DNA of 64,000 nucleotides from Gari tellinella (taxonomy: Eukaryota; Mollusca; Bivalvia; Cardiida; Psammobiidae), in the NCBI GenBank assembly GCA_922989275.2, contig OV277863.1, positions 17,822,001-17,886,000 on the forward strand, in the 5' to 3' direction. Positions 62,903-64,000 of this stretch are shown piece by piece. Position 1 is the stretch's first letter; each line of letters starts with the position of its first letter. Under the pieces are notes generated by a model that saw only the letters and a list, made by a program, of their open reading frames with translations, did no database searches and was not told where the DNA came from. The position numbers and the translations under genes are program-made.

Positions 62903-62952
62903 GAAATAATCTATGTTCTACCGTTGTGAAACGGTAGAACATAGATTATTTC
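62903..62952. repeat. Collapsed hairpin at end of unit 2
   Basis: AATAATCTATGTTCTACCGTT and its perfect complement are separated by only GTGA. The outer arms are those of 62328-62496; the inner 120 bp are absent. The junction GTGAAACGGTAG can be made from GTGAAAC (left arm) and AACGGTAG (right arm) sharing AAC or AC. Confidence 0.85.
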
Positions 62953-63254
62953 TTAAATAAATAGCCCAAACATACTGTTATCGCAGATATGCCGATATTA
63001 AGAAGATATTACTCGCCAAGACTCGCAACATATTATTTTATTCAACGAGTTCAATAAATTCACGACTGAAATCACACTATTCTATTCCAATGCCTTTTCT
63101 TGTTAATTGTATTTCAATGTATTTGTTTGACTGTGTTAATGTGCCATTTTTGTTTTGCTCAGGCCGACAGTGGTCTAGAATGACAAATTATTCACTAACC
63201 TTGCTCGAACATTGTTCCGTATAGACTGTCCGTTTACGAAAACGTGTACGGATA

Positions 63255-63503
63255 CAGTGGAGAAAACGTTATTATTTCCCAATAAGCGCGTTTACGCTAA
63301 AACGTTTATTTCCATTGCAAACAATTTGGAGCCAGATCAGACGCCGGGTAGCACGGCGTCTGATCAGGCTCCAAACTGTATGCCCCTCAGATGAAAATAG
63401 AAAGTGAAAAATGTCAAAAAGTTGTTATTTTCTACATTTAAGTGTTTTGCGTCTACGTTTCGTTTGCGTTTAAAAACGGGAAAGAATAACGTTTTCTCCA
63501 CTG
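63255..63503 (-). mobile_element. MITE-A copy, reversed
   Basis: TA, CAGTGGAGAAAACG, CCCAATAAGCGCGTTTACGC, core GGAGCCAGATCAGACGCCGG / ACGGCGTCTGATCAGGCTCC (centre GTAGCA), TTTGCGTTTAAAAACGGG, GTTTTCTCCACTG. Faces the copy at 63573 at 70 bp. Confidence 0.85.
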
Positions 63504-63572
63504 TTGATGAATAGAACAGATACTGGCCGACATTAACCCGCTCTCATTAGGATGTGCTACCCTAAAGCTTTA

Positions 63573-63829
63573 CAGTGGGGAATCTGTTATTCTTTCCCGT
63601 TTAAACGCAAACGAAACGCAAACGCATTGTACTAAAATGCAGAAAATAACAACTTTTTCACAATTCTGAAAGTTGATTTTAACCTTGATGACAAACAGTT
63701 TGGAGCCTGATCAGACGCCGGGTAACTCGGCGTCTGATCTGGCTCCACATTGTTTGCATTGGAAATAAAAGATTTAGCGTAAGCGCGTTTATTGGGAAAT
63801 AATAACGTTTTCTTCCCTGTACGCATCAT
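63573..63829 (+). mobile_element. MITE-A copy with reversed centre base
   Basis: TA, CAGTGGGGAATCTG, CCGTTTAAACGCAAACG, core GGAGCCTGATCAGACGCCGG / TCGGCGTCTGATCTGGCTCC with centre GGGTAACTC, GCGTAAGCGCGTTTATTGGG, TTTTCTTCCCTG, TA. Like the copy at 47585, its centre has A where most forward copies have T. Confidence 0.85.
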
Positions 63830-64000
63830 GACACCAGAGAGTAACAGTCGCTGTGCAACAGTGAATTCATTTCACGCTTCATAATGAATTCAATCCCTAA
63901 AGAGGCATACAAGATTAATGATGGCTTTGTAATACATTAAATGAGCTGGCGGGGGCTGAGCTTATTTATGATCAAAGTTATCGTGAGGGTTTTACACACC

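Larger units (their letters stand above)
61904..62955 (+). repeat. Direct duplication, 590-bp and 460-bp units
   Basis: TTCTAACATGACACGTGAAT at 61904 and 62494 starts two units that share CTCTATAAACAAAGAACAGG, TACCACGCTCTTC, CCGCGGTTATATGACATGAC, AGCCCGTAAAGACCA, GCCGCGGAAAAAGTTATTCG, CTCATTCTTCTGTCTTGTTT, and both end in the same inverted repeat starting GAAATAATCTATGTTCTACC. Unit 1 has an extra TGTACTTTTAACC near 62092. The pair is about 93-95 percent identical. Confidence 0.85.

Overview
The window looks like a gene-poor, AT-rich stretch of an invertebrate nuclear genome, most probably a bivalve mollusc. The reasons are the dense load of short inverted-repeat transposons, the frequent TACATGTA-type octamers, short tandem arrays carrying GGGCAATAACT-like motifs, tRNA-derived SINE heads, and degenerate Tc1/mariner, CR1-like and Penelope/nLTR-like coding remnants. 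The species assignment is inference. I see no complete protein-coding gene. The only candidate for a host coding exon is 151 bp at 3777-3927 (minus), which has good splice signals on both sides. The longest open frames are by-products of repeats.

Most of the window is built from six families of short non-autonomous DNA transposons, labelled here MITE-A to MITE-F (my labels). MITE-A (about 245 bp, ends CAGTGGAGAA, TA target duplication) has about twenty recognisable copies. MITE-B (about 355-370 bp, ends CAGYGCTCCCTCTCTAC, TA) has about seven. MITE-C (ends CCCTTTCAYTG), MITE-D (CCCTTTCCCCCATAG), MITE-E (CCCATTTGYGCCC) and MITE-F (CCCTAGCG) all sit in TTAA, as piggyBac-type elements do. A, B, C and E carry a closely related central palindrome of about 65 bp (AAACAGT..., GATCAGACGCCG core), although their ends and target sites differ. 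D has its own palindrome and F has a looser relative. Nested insertions give relative ages: A in B (1784-2378), D in C in A (14428-15086), C in A (19915-20399).

Layout. 0-13 kb: MITE clusters, the candidate exon, a 45-bp-arm hairpin (8264-8393) and a 311-bp TA element (9088-9398). 13.3-14.3 kb: a nearly whole but dead Tc1/mariner element. 15.3-15.9 kb: CR1-like reverse transcriptase remnant. 17-18 kb: tandem array. 18.6-19.7 kb: 1.1-kb element with Harbinger-like ends. 20-30 kb: scattered MITEs and a 650-bp inverted-repeat element. 30.8-31.6 kb (minus) and 34.4-36.6 kb (plus): complementary parts of a reverse transcriptase, broken by MITEs. 37.7-39.1 kb: duplicated segments with tRNA-like SINE heads. 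42.2-44.5 kb: element with terminal repeats of about 425 bp and an internal 176-bp tandem array. 45.7-47 kb: inverted-repeat element and a GC-rich repeat. 50-53.9 kb: tandem repeat, a 705-bp element related to MITE-A, hairpins. 54.4-58.9 kb: 4.5-kb long-inverted-repeat element inserted at a TA inside an older transposase pseudogene. 59.9-64 kb: MITE-B, a tandemly duplicated MITE-A, MITE-E, a 590-bp direct duplication with a large and a collapsed hairpin, and a MITE-A pair.

Nothing here encodes a visibly intact transposase, so every short element would depend on enzymes encoded elsewhere. The shared palindromic core across families with different end and target chemistry is the most unusual feature.
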